20,152 nt of DNA, from positions 1-20,152 of the forward strand of contig JAKJFO010000059.1 in assembly GCA_022704885.1 (NCBI GenBank), given 5' to 3'. The position numbers were made by a program, and so were the translations under genes. This document shows positions 7,668 through 15,554 of this stretch, one piece after another; the stretch's first letter is position 1, and every line of letters starts with the position of its first letter. The stretch comes from Candidatus Rifleibacteriota bacterium (lineage in GTDB: Bacteria > Riflebacteria > Ozemobacteria > Ozemobacterales > Ozemobacteraceae). The notes beneath the pieces were generated by a model, which ran no database searches, was not told the DNA's origin, and was given only the letters and a program-made list of their open reading frames with translations.

Positions 7668-10600
7668 ATGACAAGTTCGACCGTATTACTTGAACAGCTC
7701 AGAAATTCAGATCCTTCGCAGCGCCGCAAGGCAGTTCGCGAACTGACCAGATTTCCCGAAGAAAAGCCAGTAGTCGAAGCGCTTTGCGAAGCTCTCGGCG
7801 ACCCCAATAAGGGTGTTCAGAACATAACCATTGAGGCGCTCGCTTCAATGCGCCATGAAAACACCGTCTATGGTCTTATTCCGGTAGTCAAAAGCTCTGA
7901 TTTGAATACCAGAAACGCCGGCATGACGATTCTGCGCAACCTTGGGCCCATGGCTATTCCGCCACTCGTTGAAGCTCTCGGTGCCTCTGAAGATGTCGAC
8001 GAAATCATTCAGATTCTCGTTATTCTCGGCGATATCAAATCACCGCTGGCTACCGATCATGTCATCAAGTTCATCAATCACGACGATGATAACGTTAAAA
8101 CTACCGCTGTCGAGTCTCTTGGCAAGATCCAGGATCCCAAAGCCGTCGACATGCTCATGGAAACCTACAGGACCTCTGATATTCTCAAATATTCAGTCGT
8201 CGAAGCACTTGGCAATATCGCGGTAGAAAAGGCGCTGCCGGTAGTTCTCGGCGCCCTCGAATCGGCAGACATACTTGAGTATTTCACTGCCATCGGCGCT
8301 CTCGGATCGATGGAATCGGTCGAAGGTATCGCCCCCCTGTTCGCCAAGCTGCTCAAGGAAGAAGACAGCGGAACCCGCCGTCTGATCTTCAAATCCCTTG
8401 CTCAGATCGAAGAAGCCAATCCAGGCTCACTCAAGAAACTCGATCAGGCATCGGTCAAGCCGATTCTGCTGGCACTCATGGAGAACCAGGATGCCGCTGA
8501 ATATCGCTATATGGTGCGGGTTGCCGCTTCGTTTGGTGAAGAAGCATATGCCGCCGCACTGATGAGCGCTCTCGAAAGCAGTGACAGTGACATCGCCGAC
8601 ATCGCGTTCGAAGGTATCATGCGCATTGGTAAAAAAGCCGTCAGATGCGCGCTCGATCGCGTTGGCCGCGTTGAACCGCCGGTTGCCGTAAGAATTTTCA
8701 ATTTCCTGACAAAATGTCCTGCCAGCGAAGTGCCAGGAGCGACTTCACTGTTCGCTCAACATCACGATGACTCAGTCAGACAGGCTTTTGCTCTGACACT
8801 GGGCGCCAATCCTTCCGATCAGTCGTTCAGCACACTCAAAACCATGCTCGACGACGCCGACGAAATCGTGCGCCGCAATGTCGTTGCCGGTATCGCCAGA
8901 ATGCTTGATTACGATGGCGCCCTCACCGCGCTGATCAACAAGTTCAAGGATATCAACGGTCACGTCAGGCGCGAAGCCTGTCTGGCCATGGCCAACTCAA
9001 CTTCGAGCCAGCTCGTCGAGCCTCTGTTCAATGTTGTAATGACCGAACCCTACGGCGACGTTCGCGAAGCTGCAGCTTCAGTTCTTGCCCGCCGCAAAGA
9101 TCCGGCCATTACCAAAAGACTGCTCGAAATGCTCGAAAGCGACAACTCACGTATCCGCGAAACTATTTCGCGCACCATCTGGCAGTGCGGCTCAACCCTC
9201 GCCGTCGACTCGCTTATTCAGAAGCTCAATGACAAAGAATGGCGTGTTGCAGTTAACTCATGCTTTTCACTCGAAAACATGAAAGACCTCAAGTCGATCT
9301 TTCCGCTCAAAGAACTGCTTAAAAACGGCGACTGGCAGATCAGAATCGCGGCCCTCTCAGCCCTGCGCTCATTCAAGAGCAAAGAACTCAAGCAGTTCTT
9401 CGTTCCGTTGCTGGCCGACGAAAATCCGCAGGTTGCCAAACTGGCAGTAGTAGCTCTCAGTGAACTCGCCGATAAATCTCTCGACCTCGATCTTCAGAAG
9501 CATATCAAGCATCAGCGCTGGGAAGTCCGCTACCAGATCGTCAAGGCCCTCGGTGCCATCAAAAGTCAGAGCAGCGTCAGCTCGCTCATTCAGATGGTCG
9601 AAAAAGACGAAAGCAATGCTGTGCGCGTACGCGCTATTCTGGCTCTGGCCAAAATCGGTGACAAGTCTGCGGCTGCCACAGTCGCCAAAGCTCTTGACAG
9701 CTCAGATCAGAACCTCGTCATCGCCGCCATCAAATACATCAAGGACAACGGCGCCAATGGCGTCAATGGCCTCGAAGACAAGCTAAAAGACATCTTCCTG
9801 CGCGACGCCTGGATCCGCAATTACTTCATTCAGACCGCTGCCCAGAACAGTTCCGAGCTCATCGAGAAGGTGCTCAAATCAGTTGTCGCACCTCGCCAGG
9901 TCAGACTGATCGACCGGCTCAAGGCTATTCCCGTCGACGATAAAGGCATCAATACCGAAGAAGCCCTGATTTTGCGCGATATCATCGCCGAGAAGTGCGG
10001 TGTCGAAATCAACGACAAAAAGCAGCTCGAGCAGAAGCTCGGTCGCAACCTTGGCCGCTTCTTCTTCACCTCCTGGATCGAATATTACCATAACCTTCGC
10101 TATGGCGCCGAAGAAGGCAGCGACCTGCTCGTCAGCCTCTACGATTCGATCACCAATCCGGCAACCGAATTCTTTGGTGAAGCGGCACAGAGCAAGGTGC
10201 TGGTTTCGACGATCATACCCGACCTTATCGAAACCCGGGTTAAAGAAGGCGCCGACACCATTCGCGTTCTCTGCTGTGGCACTTCGTTCGGTCCTGAAGC
10301 CTATTCGACCGCAATGAGCGTGCTCGAAGACGTGCATTCTGACAAGGCCCGCGTTACTGTGACCGGTATCGATGTTTCGCACATCTGTCTCAATACCGCT
10401 AAACGCGGGATTTACAAACGCGAAATGTTCCGCCAGGTCGACCAGAAGTATATCGACCTTTACTTCGAAGATGACCGCGGCGACCTGCGCGTCAAAGACG
10501 AAGTGAAAAACCTCGTCGAATTCAAGTTCACCAATACCGTGAACCCCGAAGCGATGGAACAGCTGGGCGAATTCGATGTGGTCATCTGCCGCAATCTGTT

Positions 10601-10766
10601 CTCCGACTTCTCACAGAAGGCAAAAGAACGTATGGCCGAGAACATCTACAATATTCTCGTGCCCGGCGGCGTTCTGCTGATCGCCGGTAAAGAGACTCTC
10701 TACAACGTAACCAAGGCTTTCCGCCTGCAGACCTACGAAAAGGTAGTCGCTTACCGCAAGCTCTGA
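7668..10766 (+). CDS. HEAT-repeat scaffold fused to a CheR-type methyltransferase domain
   Basis: A 1032-residue cytoplasmic protein. Residues 1 to about 745 are a run of roughly 30-residue helical pairs of HEAT type (for example VKTTAVESLGKIQDPKAVDM and VRVRAILALAKIGDKSAAAT). Residues about 765-1032 match CheR, the S-adenosylmethionine-dependent methyltransferase of chemoreceptor glutamates: an N-terminal helical part (ILRDIIAEKCGVEINDKK), SITNPATEFFGE (827-838), the SAM loop CCGTSFGPEAYSTAM with Glu877, AKRGIY, and FDVVICRN (969-976). Two departures stand out: the FFRE arginine (Arg98 in E. coli CheR) is Gly837, and the usual ATDID reads VTGID with Gly900. The enzyme may be altered, re-targeted or inactive. 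The start is ATG 7668, with GGGAGG seven bases before it, inside the cheY-like gene. The HEAT block probably binds a partner protein that is not visible here. Confidence 0.88.
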   Translation: MTSSTVLLEQLRNSDPSQRRKAVRELTRFPEEKPVVEALCEALGDPNKGVQNITIEALASMRHENTVYGLIPVVKSSDLNTRNAGMTILRNLGPMAIPPLVEALGASEDVDEIIQILVILGDIKSPLATDHVIKFINHDDDNVKTTAVESLGKIQDPKAVDMLMETYRTSDILKYSVVEALGNIAVEKALPVVLGALESADILEYFTAIGALGSMESVEGIAPLFAKLLKEEDSGTRRLIFKSLAQIEEANPGSLKKLDQASVKPILLALMENQDAAEYRYMVRVAASFGEEAYAAALMSALESSDSDIADIAFEGIMRIGKKAVRCALDRVGRVEPPVAVRIFNFLTKCPASEVPGATSLFAQHHDDSVRQAFALTLGANPSDQSFSTLKTMLDDADEIVRRNVVAGIARMLDYDGALTALINKFKDINGHVRREACLAMANSTSSQLVEPLFNVVMTEPYGDVREAAASVLARRKDPAITKRLLEMLESDNSRIRETISRTIWQCGSTLAVDSLIQKLNDKEWRVAVNSCFSLENMKDLKSIFPLKELLKNGDWQIRIAALSALRSFKSKELKQFFVPLLADENPQVAKLAVVALSELADKSLDLDLQKHIKHQRWEVRYQIVKALGAIKSQSSVSSLIQMVEKDESNAVRVRAILALAKIGDKSAAATVAKALDSSDQNLVIAAIKYIKDNGANGVNGLEDKLKDIFLRDAWIRNYFIQTAAQNSSELIEKVLKSVVAPRQVRLIDRLKAIPVDDKGINTEEALILRDIIAEKCGVEINDKKQLEQKLGRNLGRFFFTSWIEYYHNLRYGAEEGSDLLVSLYDSITNPATEFFGEAAQSKVLVSTIIPDLIETRVKEGADTIRVLCCGTSFGPEAYSTAMSVLEDVHSDKARVTVTGIDVSHICLNTAKRGIYKREMFRQVDQKYIDLYFEDDRGDLRVKDEVKNLVEFKFTNTVNPEAMEQLGEFDVVICRNLFSDFSQKAKERMAENIYNILVPGGVLLIAGKETLYNVTKAFRLQTYEKVVAYRKL

Positions 10767-10783
10767 TAAAGAGTTTTCAACAG

Positions 10784-10818
10784 AGAGGCCCGCAAATTGC
10801 CGCGGGCCTCTTTTTTTT
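10784..10818 (+). terminator. Rho-independent terminator of the CheY/HEAT-CheR operon
   Basis: A perfect 10-bp stem (10784-10793 with 10802-10811, core GGCCCGC/GCGGGCC) with an eight-base loop is followed by a run of T residues. Confidence 0.93.
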
Positions 10819-11107
10819 ATCCTGTATTTGTGGTACGGTTTATCGACCTGTCAGGTTATAGCAATAAAAGCTGAACCATACCCGGGCAAGTTATTCGTGC
10901 TCGTGCTCAGCGAAGCGGTGCTCGTAATTGAAAAACAAAATCGATTACGATTACGCGCACGAGCATGGCAGCTGTTCGGGCCTTTCGATCTTAAATGAGC
11001 AAGATATTGATTTCGTGATACCGGGTATCGATCATTTTGAAGTGCTATAACGGCCTGTTGTGCAGTTGCCGGTTAACTGACATTCTTGATTAGCGGGAGA
11101 TATACAC
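10819..11107. other. Gene-free region with inverted repeats upstream of the lipoprotein gene
   Basis: There is no gene in about 290 bases. TGCTCGTGC (10898-10906) is the exact reverse complement of GCACGAGCA (10957-10965). A third copy of the GTGCTCG word and a CGTAAT/ATTACG pair lie between the arms, so the transcript could form a long imperfect hairpin. A 13-bp palindrome GATACC-G-GGTATC lies at 11017-11029, which would suit an operator. TATAAC at 11045-11050 may be a -10 box, but no convincing -35 accompanies it. Confidence 0.45.
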
Positions 11108-12553
11108 ATGCTGCGACGAAAATTTGTTGTTCTGATTCTTGTACTGACTGGTGCCGTATTCTTTACCGGCTGTTTTGGCGGCGATTCTGATGATAAAGGG
11201 ACTGCGCTACCATCTTCTTACGTTACCCTCAACGGCACCCTGACCGCGCCCGATAAGCTTGAGTCAACCCTGCTTGGTAGCAGTCTCAGCAGTGTCGACA
11301 GCGAAGTGCGTAACCGTTATAAAACAGCGGTTGTTTCTGTTAATGGTAGTCCGATAAGTACTTTTGAGATTCTTAGTGAGGCCTCTGGTTCTGAATGGCC
11401 GATTAAAATCCAGAATGTGCCAGAGTCTTCTGTCGGAACTTACGAAGTAGCTGTTGTGGTTGGTCATATAACCCTGCGCGCCAAAGTGCGCGACAGCGAA
11501 AAGGCACAGTTCGACATCAATCTTGAAACTACTGCTGCTGCCATGCTGGCAGATGTCACAGCTTTCGAACCGCACCAGTTACAGACAACCTATCTGGCCT
11601 TCGTTAATACGCTCAAGAACGCTCTGGCCGCATCAGCACAAAAGACAGCTACCGATCTGACAGTCGGCAGCATAGTCAATGACGCCAGCGTTCAGACAGT
11701 CATGACCACCCAGAAAGGCTTTCTCGAATCGATAGCCGATCTCACGACCACGGCAAAATTCGCCTACCTGCAGCGAGAAAACGACCTCGATGGCGATGGT
11801 AAAATAGACCTGTATGTTGAGACGAACAGTACCAATGAAACCGTTCGTTTTTACACAGCGCTGTCAAAAGATACATCCAAGTTTGAAGATGTCACCAGCC
11901 TCGATGCCTACTCAGACGCTGCCCTGATTGCCGACTTTGCTGATCCGGCACAACTTGGCCAGGGGAGATATTTTTTGCCGGGTGAGAATAAGACCATTCT
12001 CGGACTATATTTCAAAAAGTCAGCAACAGGCGATAAGTATCTTAAAATGTACGTTCATCGTGTAGATCTTGCTGAAGGCGTTCTCTCCGGCGTTCTCGTC
12101 GAATACAGTTTTGTAACCGCCAACTCAACTGCTATCAGCAAAGGTCAGAAAGTCATCATGCTTAACGGAACGCCCCTGGTTGATGGCGCGGTTTATGCCA
12201 CCGATTTTTTGACGGATTCAGAAGAGCCAGCAGGTATGCTTAGCTTTATTGACTCTGCTAAAGGTCTGGGCAATGCTGAAGACAGTCTGATGGTGGTGGC
12301 TATAGTTGGCCAACCTGATATCGAAAACGTCACGATTGCACCCGCATGGCCTGCTGGTGGCGATTATGAGTTCAATACAACCAGGGCTCTTGAAAGTATT
12401 GCAAAAAGCCAGCTCGAAGTCGGCGATGCCTTTGCCGCATATTTTGCGACCACAAAGCATTATGCCCTGTTCAAAATCAACTCGATCGCCGCAGATCGCA
12501 TCATCGTCGATTACATAGTCAACGCCAGCGAAGACGAACGCCGCTTCAAATGA
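11108..12553 (+). CDS. Lipoprotein with a calcium-loop motif, function unknown
   Basis: A 481-residue protein. Residues 1-21 form a lipoprotein signal (MLRRKFVVLILVLTGAVFF) ending in the lipobox FTGC with Cys22, followed by a Gly/Asp-rich tether. The mature N-terminal part (about 38-140) looks like a small beta domain (VTLNGTLTAP, VVSVNGSPI). DLDGDGKID at 226-234 is an EF-hand or dockerin-like calcium loop. Ala/Thr-rich helices and a beta-rich C-terminal half (about 250-481) follow. The start is supported by GGGAGA about 7 bases before the ATG. No family is recognised. It should be anchored in a membrane facing outward. It is a single gene; the promoter of the next gene begins 7 bases after its stop, with no terminator between, so some read-through is likely. 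Confidence 0.72.
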   Translation: MLRRKFVVLILVLTGAVFFTGCFGGDSDDKGTALPSSYVTLNGTLTAPDKLESTLLGSSLSSVDSEVRNRYKTAVVSVNGSPISTFEILSEASGSEWPIKIQNVPESSVGTYEVAVVVGHITLRAKVRDSEKAQFDINLETTAAAMLADVTAFEPHQLQTTYLAFVNTLKNALAASAQKTATDLTVGSIVNDASVQTVMTTQKGFLESIADLTTTAKFAYLQRENDLDGDGKIDLYVETNSTNETVRFYTALSKDTSKFEDVTSLDAYSDAALIADFADPAQLGQGRYFLPGENKTILGLYFKKSATGDKYLKMYVHRVDLAEGVLSGVLVEYSFVTANSTAISKGQKVIMLNGTPLVDGAVYATDFLTDSEEPAGMLSFIDSAKGLGNAEDSLMVVAIVGQPDIENVTIAPAWPAGGDYEFNTTRALESIAKSQLEVGDAFAAYFATTKHYALFKINSIAADRIIVDYIVNASEDERRFK

Positions 12554-12559
12554 GGCAGG

Positions 12560-12589
12560 TTGACCTTTTTGAGCTGGTACTGATATGTT
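12560..12589 (+). promoter_or_regulatory. Sigma-70 promoter ending 6 bases before the amrS-like ATG (leaderless)
   Basis: TTGACC (12560-12565), 18 bases, TATGTT (12584-12589), then six bases to ATG 12596. The expected transcript start coincides with the start codon and no Shine-Dalgarno site is present. Confidence 0.6.
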
Positions 12590-12595
12590 AGCCTT

Positions 12596-13606
12596 ATGAA
12601 CAAAGCCAGATTTTACGAGCAGACCGCTGAAGGTCTGCTCTGTCTGTTGTGTCCTAACCATTGCCGGCTGCAGCCCGGTCAGAGTGGTCGCTGTCTTTCG
12701 CGGCACGCTTCTGACGACGGCCACATGTTGCTCGACAGTTACGCACGCATTGTCGCCGCCAATGTCGACCCGATCGAAAAAAAACCGCTTTATCACTTTT
12801 TTCCGGGCCGGCCGATCTATTCGATCGGCTCTTATGGCTGTAACCTGCATTGCCGTTTTTGCCAGAATGCCGATATCTCACAGAAAAAGCATGTTGGCAG
12901 CGAACTGACACCGCAGCAGCTGGTGATAGAGGCAGGCAGTATACAAGACAATATTGGCGTGGCATTTACCTACAACGAACCGGGAATCTGGTTCGAGTAT
13001 ATCTGCGATTGTGCGCCGCTGCTACGCCAGGCCGGTCTGCAGACTGTGCTGGTAACCAATGGTTATCTTAACTCCGAGCCCTGGGCTGAGCTGTGCCAGC
13101 ATGCCGATGCCATGAACATCGATCTCAAGTCGTTCAACGCAGATTTTTATAAGAATATCTGTGGCGGCCGGCTCGAGACGGTGAAGAACAATATAATCGC
13201 TGCAGTTCAGGCTGGTGTTCATGTCGAAGTTACTCACCTGGTTGTGACTGGCCTTAACGATGTCATCGACGAATTCAAACAGCTGGTCGACTGGCTGGCC
13301 GATCTCTCCGATCGTGTACCGCTGCATATTTCACGCTACTTTCCGCGTTATCATGAATCAGCTCCGCCTACCAACCCGGCTTTGATCGGTCATTTCGTCG
13401 AGATCGCCGCGAAGAAGCTCAAATTCGTCTACCCCGGCAATGTCGCTGCCGATCAGGATACGCTCTGTCCGGCCTGCAAAAGCGTTCTGGTCAGGCGCCA
13501 TGCTTATGAAGTGCTGTGTAATTATCGTGGAACCACCTGCCAGTGCGGCGAAAAGTTACCATTCGTTGATGCGGGCAATCCTGCTGTAAGAGAAAGGGGC
13601 GCCTGA
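12596..13606 (+). CDS. amrS: Radical SAM enzyme of the AmrS (AmmeMemoRadiSam) type
   Basis: A 336-residue cytoplasmic protein. The N-terminal part has a cysteine motif (CLLCPNHCRLQPGQSGRC). The radical SAM cluster motif is Cys82-x3-Cys86-x2-Cys89 (GCNLHCRFCQN), binding a 4Fe-4S cluster for reductive cleavage of S-adenosylmethionine. Family-typical stretches follow: FTYNEPGIWFEY, LVTNGYLN, MNIDLKSFNADFY and HISRYFPRYH. The C-terminal end has a zinc-ribbon-like CPAC...CQCG. These fit the AmrS group, usually near genes for AMMECR1 and Memo domain proteins and formerly annotated as pyruvate formate-lyase activating enzyme-like. Neither partner is in this window and the substrate is not established. 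It overlaps no gene; the next gene starts one base after its stop, so the two form an operon. Confidence 0.85.
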   Translation: MNKARFYEQTAEGLLCLLCPNHCRLQPGQSGRCLSRHASDDGHMLLDSYARIVAANVDPIEKKPLYHFFPGRPIYSIGSYGCNLHCRFCQNADISQKKHVGSELTPQQLVIEAGSIQDNIGVAFTYNEPGIWFEYICDCAPLLRQAGLQTVLVTNGYLNSEPWAELCQHADAMNIDLKSFNADFYKNICGGRLETVKNNIIAAVQAGVHVEVTHLVVTGLNDVIDEFKQLVDWLADLSDRVPLHISRYFPRYHESAPPTNPALIGHFVEIAAKKLKFVYPGNVAADQDTLCPACKSVLVRRHAYEVLCNYRGTTCQCGEKLPFVDAGNPAVRERGA

Positions 13607-13607
13607 C

Positions 13608-14123
13608 GTGTCAGAAACGTCTAAATGTGATACCGGAAATTCCGCTAAACGCCAGTTCGACTGGGGCCCGCCTGCCAATCCGGCTGGAGATACCTTTAAA
13701 GACTGGCTGGTTTATCTGTTTCTCATCGTTCTGCTTTCGGGCGGAGTCTGGGCTTTGCTCGACATCAACGGTCGTCAGGATAATATGCCGGCACCTGTCT
13801 TAAAGCACACTGAAAGCAGACCAGCCGAACCGCCTCCTGCCTCAGCTGCTGCCGCAGTTGAGCCGGTTCAACCGGTTGTTGCCGCCCGTCCGCTTGCGCG
13901 CTTTTTCGTGCAGCTCGGCGCTTTTCCTGATGAAGCATCGGCCCGCGAAATATTCAATCAGCTCGAAACCGAAGGCTTTGCGCCAACCCTCGCCGAGCCC
14001 GACGCCCAGTTTGAGATTTACCGCATCTTTGTCGGCCCCTACCCCGATGAAGCCGCCGCCGAAGACGTCGCCGAAAAACTCAACGCCATCGACTTCCACT
14101 GCTTCGTCATTGAACAGCCGTAA
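13608..14123 (+). CDS. SPOR-domain single-pass membrane protein
   Basis: A 171-residue protein with the topology of a cell-division SPOR protein: a cytoplasmic N-terminus of about 32 residues, one membrane segment (33-51, WLVYLFLIVLLSGGVWALL), a Pro/Ala-rich linker (about 60-95) and a SPOR domain (98-168; FFVQLGAFPDEASAREIFNQL, then YRIFVGPYPDEAAAEDVAEKL). SPOR domains bind denuded glycan strands of septal peptidoglycan. The start is GTG at 13608, with AAAGGGG about 12 bases upstream, and the radical SAM gene ends one base before it. The functional link between the two is unknown; it may be only co-transcription. It runs convergently into a minus-strand gene six bases away with no obvious terminator. 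Confidence 0.85.
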   Translation: MSETSKCDTGNSAKRQFDWGPPANPAGDTFKDWLVYLFLIVLLSGGVWALLDINGRQDNMPAPVLKHTESRPAEPPPASAAAAVEPVQPVVAARPLARFFVQLGAFPDEASAREIFNQLETEGFAPTLAEPDAQFEIYRIFVGPYPDEAAAEDVAEKLNAIDFHCFVIEQP

Positions 14124-14129
14124 CAACCT

Positions 14130-14366
14130 TCAGTCCTGCTCCAGCGCTTTTTTGCCGGTGAGGGGAGCAGTGACTGATTTCAGATAAATCGGGATCTTGC
14201 CGGCGTTGAAATGGTGGCTTCTGATCTCGGTTTCTACACCATCGACGGTCTTCTTTTCGACGCGGGTCTCGATCGCGCCACTTTTAACGACGACAAATGC
14301 TAATACGAACAACATAAAACTCAGTGCCAATGCAGCTTTAAACAGGCCGCCACGGTTTGCTGACAT
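14130..14366 (-). CDS. Small single-pass membrane protein, unknown function
   Basis: A 78-residue protein with a short N-terminus, one hydrophobic segment (about 9-28, FKAALALSFMLFVLAFVVV) and a hydrophilic tail of about 50 residues with no recognised motif. It could be an anchored protein or have an uncleaved signal. The start is supported by an upstream AAGGGGAAAGG on the minus strand a few bases before the ATG, and a TATACT box lies at 14411-14406. It is convergent with the SPOR gene. Its length is short enough for doubt, but hydrophobicity plus ribosome binding site favour a real gene. Confidence 0.6.
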   Translation of the reverse strand: MSANRGGLFKAALALSFMLFVLAFVVVKSGAIETRVEKKTVDGVETEIRSHHFNAGKIPIYLKSVTAPLTGKKALEQD

Positions 14367-14473
14367 ACCTTTCCCCTTAATCCTGCAGATAATCTTTTCT
14401 CTGAAAGTATAACATCAATCCAGCACTTGCATGAGCTGTATTTAGTGCCTGAATGAAAACTTTTCTGCAGGAA

Positions 14474-14502
14474 TTACATTTGGCTGCAAACAGGTGTAAA
14501 AT
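14474..14502 (+). promoter_or_regulatory. Sigma-70 promoter of the EF-hand protein gene
   Basis: TTACAT (14474-14479), 17 bases, TAAAAT (14497-14502). The leader would be about 65 bases and ends with GGGGAG five bases before ATG 14575. Confidence 0.55.
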
Positions 14503-14574
14503 ATTCCCGGGTCTATGTCATGTGAACTGGCAGAGTCTGGCTAATACTGCTCTGCTATAAAAAGGGGAGTAAAC

Positions 14575-15408
14575 ATGTCGAAAAAGTTGATTCTGGTTGC
14601 TTTGTTCATTTCTATGGTCAACGGCTTTGGTCTGGCCGAAGAAAATGTTGCGCCGGTGCCGGCAACGATAGAGACCGCGGTAGACGCTGCGGTTGAAGAA
14701 AATATCGATCCGGTGCTCGATGAAGGCTGGGATCGTGGTGTTGGCAAGGTGACGCCGCAGATGCTCGAACGCTTCGATACCGACAAGAATGGTGAACTCA
14801 GCAATACTGAACGCGAAACCATGAAAAGCACCATGCGCACCGAAAGACTGACCAGATTCGATACTGACGGCGACGGAAAAATCAGCGAAGAAGAAAAGCG
14901 GGTTGCCAAAGACGCCCGTAAAACCGCCAAAGAAAAGGCTCTCAAAAAATTCGACAGCGATGGCGATGGCAAACTCAACGACGCTGAGCGTGAAGCCATG
15001 AAAGCTGAACGTCAGCAGGACAAGGCGAAGCGCCTTGAAAAATTCGATACCGACAAAGACGGTAAGCTCAGCAAGGAAGAAAAAGCCGCCGGCAAAAAGA
15101 TTGCCCAGGAAAAAAGGGGTAAAGTTCTTGACAAGTTTGATGCTGACAAAGATGGCAGCCTCAGTGATGCTGAGCGAGAAACGATGAAAGCCACCCGCGA
15201 AAAAAACAAGGCGAAAAAGCTCGAACGCTTTGATACCGACAAGGACGGCAGCCTCAGTGATGCCGAAAAAGCCAGCGCAAAACAACAGAAACAGGAAAAG
15301 AAACAGCTCAAAGAACAGAAACAGAATCGCGAACAAAAGCAGGAAAAAAAGCAGAACCGCGAGCAGAAGCAGCAGCGTCAGCAGAAACAAAAGGGCAAAA
15401 AGAAGTAA
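14575..15408 (+). CDS. Exported protein with six EF-hand calcium loops and a Gln/Lys-rich tail
   Basis: A 277-residue protein: signal peptide (1-21, MSKKLILVALFISMVNGFG, then LAEE), an acidic spacer, then six canonical 12-residue EF-hand loops at 68-79, 96-107, 127-138, 158-169, 189-200 and 220-231. Each has Asp at positions 1, 3 and 5 (Asn in the first), Gly at 6 and Glu at 12. The last five are spaced exactly 31 residues apart, showing tandem duplication of a 93-base unit. From about 235 to the end the protein is almost only Gln, Lys, Arg, Glu and Asn. The loops should bind calcium outside the cytoplasm; the basic tail may bind an anionic surface or nucleic acid (inference). A ribosome binding site GGGGAG precedes the ATG. 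It is monocistronic, closed by a terminator. Confidence 0.85.
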   Translation: MSKKLILVALFISMVNGFGLAEENVAPVPATIETAVDAAVEENIDPVLDEGWDRGVGKVTPQMLERFDTDKNGELSNTERETMKSTMRTERLTRFDTDGDGKISEEEKRVAKDARKTAKEKALKKFDSDGDGKLNDAEREAMKAERQQDKAKRLEKFDTDKDGKLSKEEKAAGKKIAQEKRGKVLDKFDADKDGSLSDAERETMKATREKNKAKKLERFDTDKDGSLSDAEKASAKQQKQEKKQLKEQKQNREQKQEKKQNREQKQQRQQKQKGKKK

Positions 15409-15432
15409 TTCTTTTGGCTCAGTCTTGATTTA

Positions 15433-15469
15433 AAAGAGCCTGTCTTTGTAAAACAAAGACAGGCTTTTC
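15433..15469 (+). terminator. Rho-independent terminator of the EF-hand protein gene
   Basis: A 12-bp perfect stem (15437-15448 with 15454-15465) with a five-base loop, flanked by AAAA on the left and TTTT on the right, is usable on either strand. Confidence 0.88.
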
Positions 15470-15512
15470 ATACTATAAGATCCCTGGTCAGAAAAACTTT
15501 TCTGGCGGCGGG

Positions 15513-15521
15513 TGGTATATT
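15513..15521 (+). promoter_or_regulatory. Possible extended -10 promoter of the YiiX-like gene
   Basis: TG, one base, TATATT (15516-15521) forms an extended -10. The leader to ATG 15555 would be about 27 bases with a GGAG site. No good -35 is visible. Confidence 0.4.
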
Positions 15522-15554
15522 ATTGGATAATCGCAAATAGTCGGAGTGTGAATT

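Noticed and set aside
12218..12850. A 210-codon minus-strand frame across the lipoprotein end and the radical SAM gene start.
   Set aside because: It covers two well-supported plus-strand genes and their promoter and shows no motif of its own.
14518..15390. A 290-codon minus-strand frame, very rich in Leu and Phe, opposite the EF-hand gene.
   Set aside because: It is the antisense of the repeated Lys/Glu/Asp codons of the EF-hand array. The plus strand has a signal peptide, a ribosome binding site and six perfect calcium loops.
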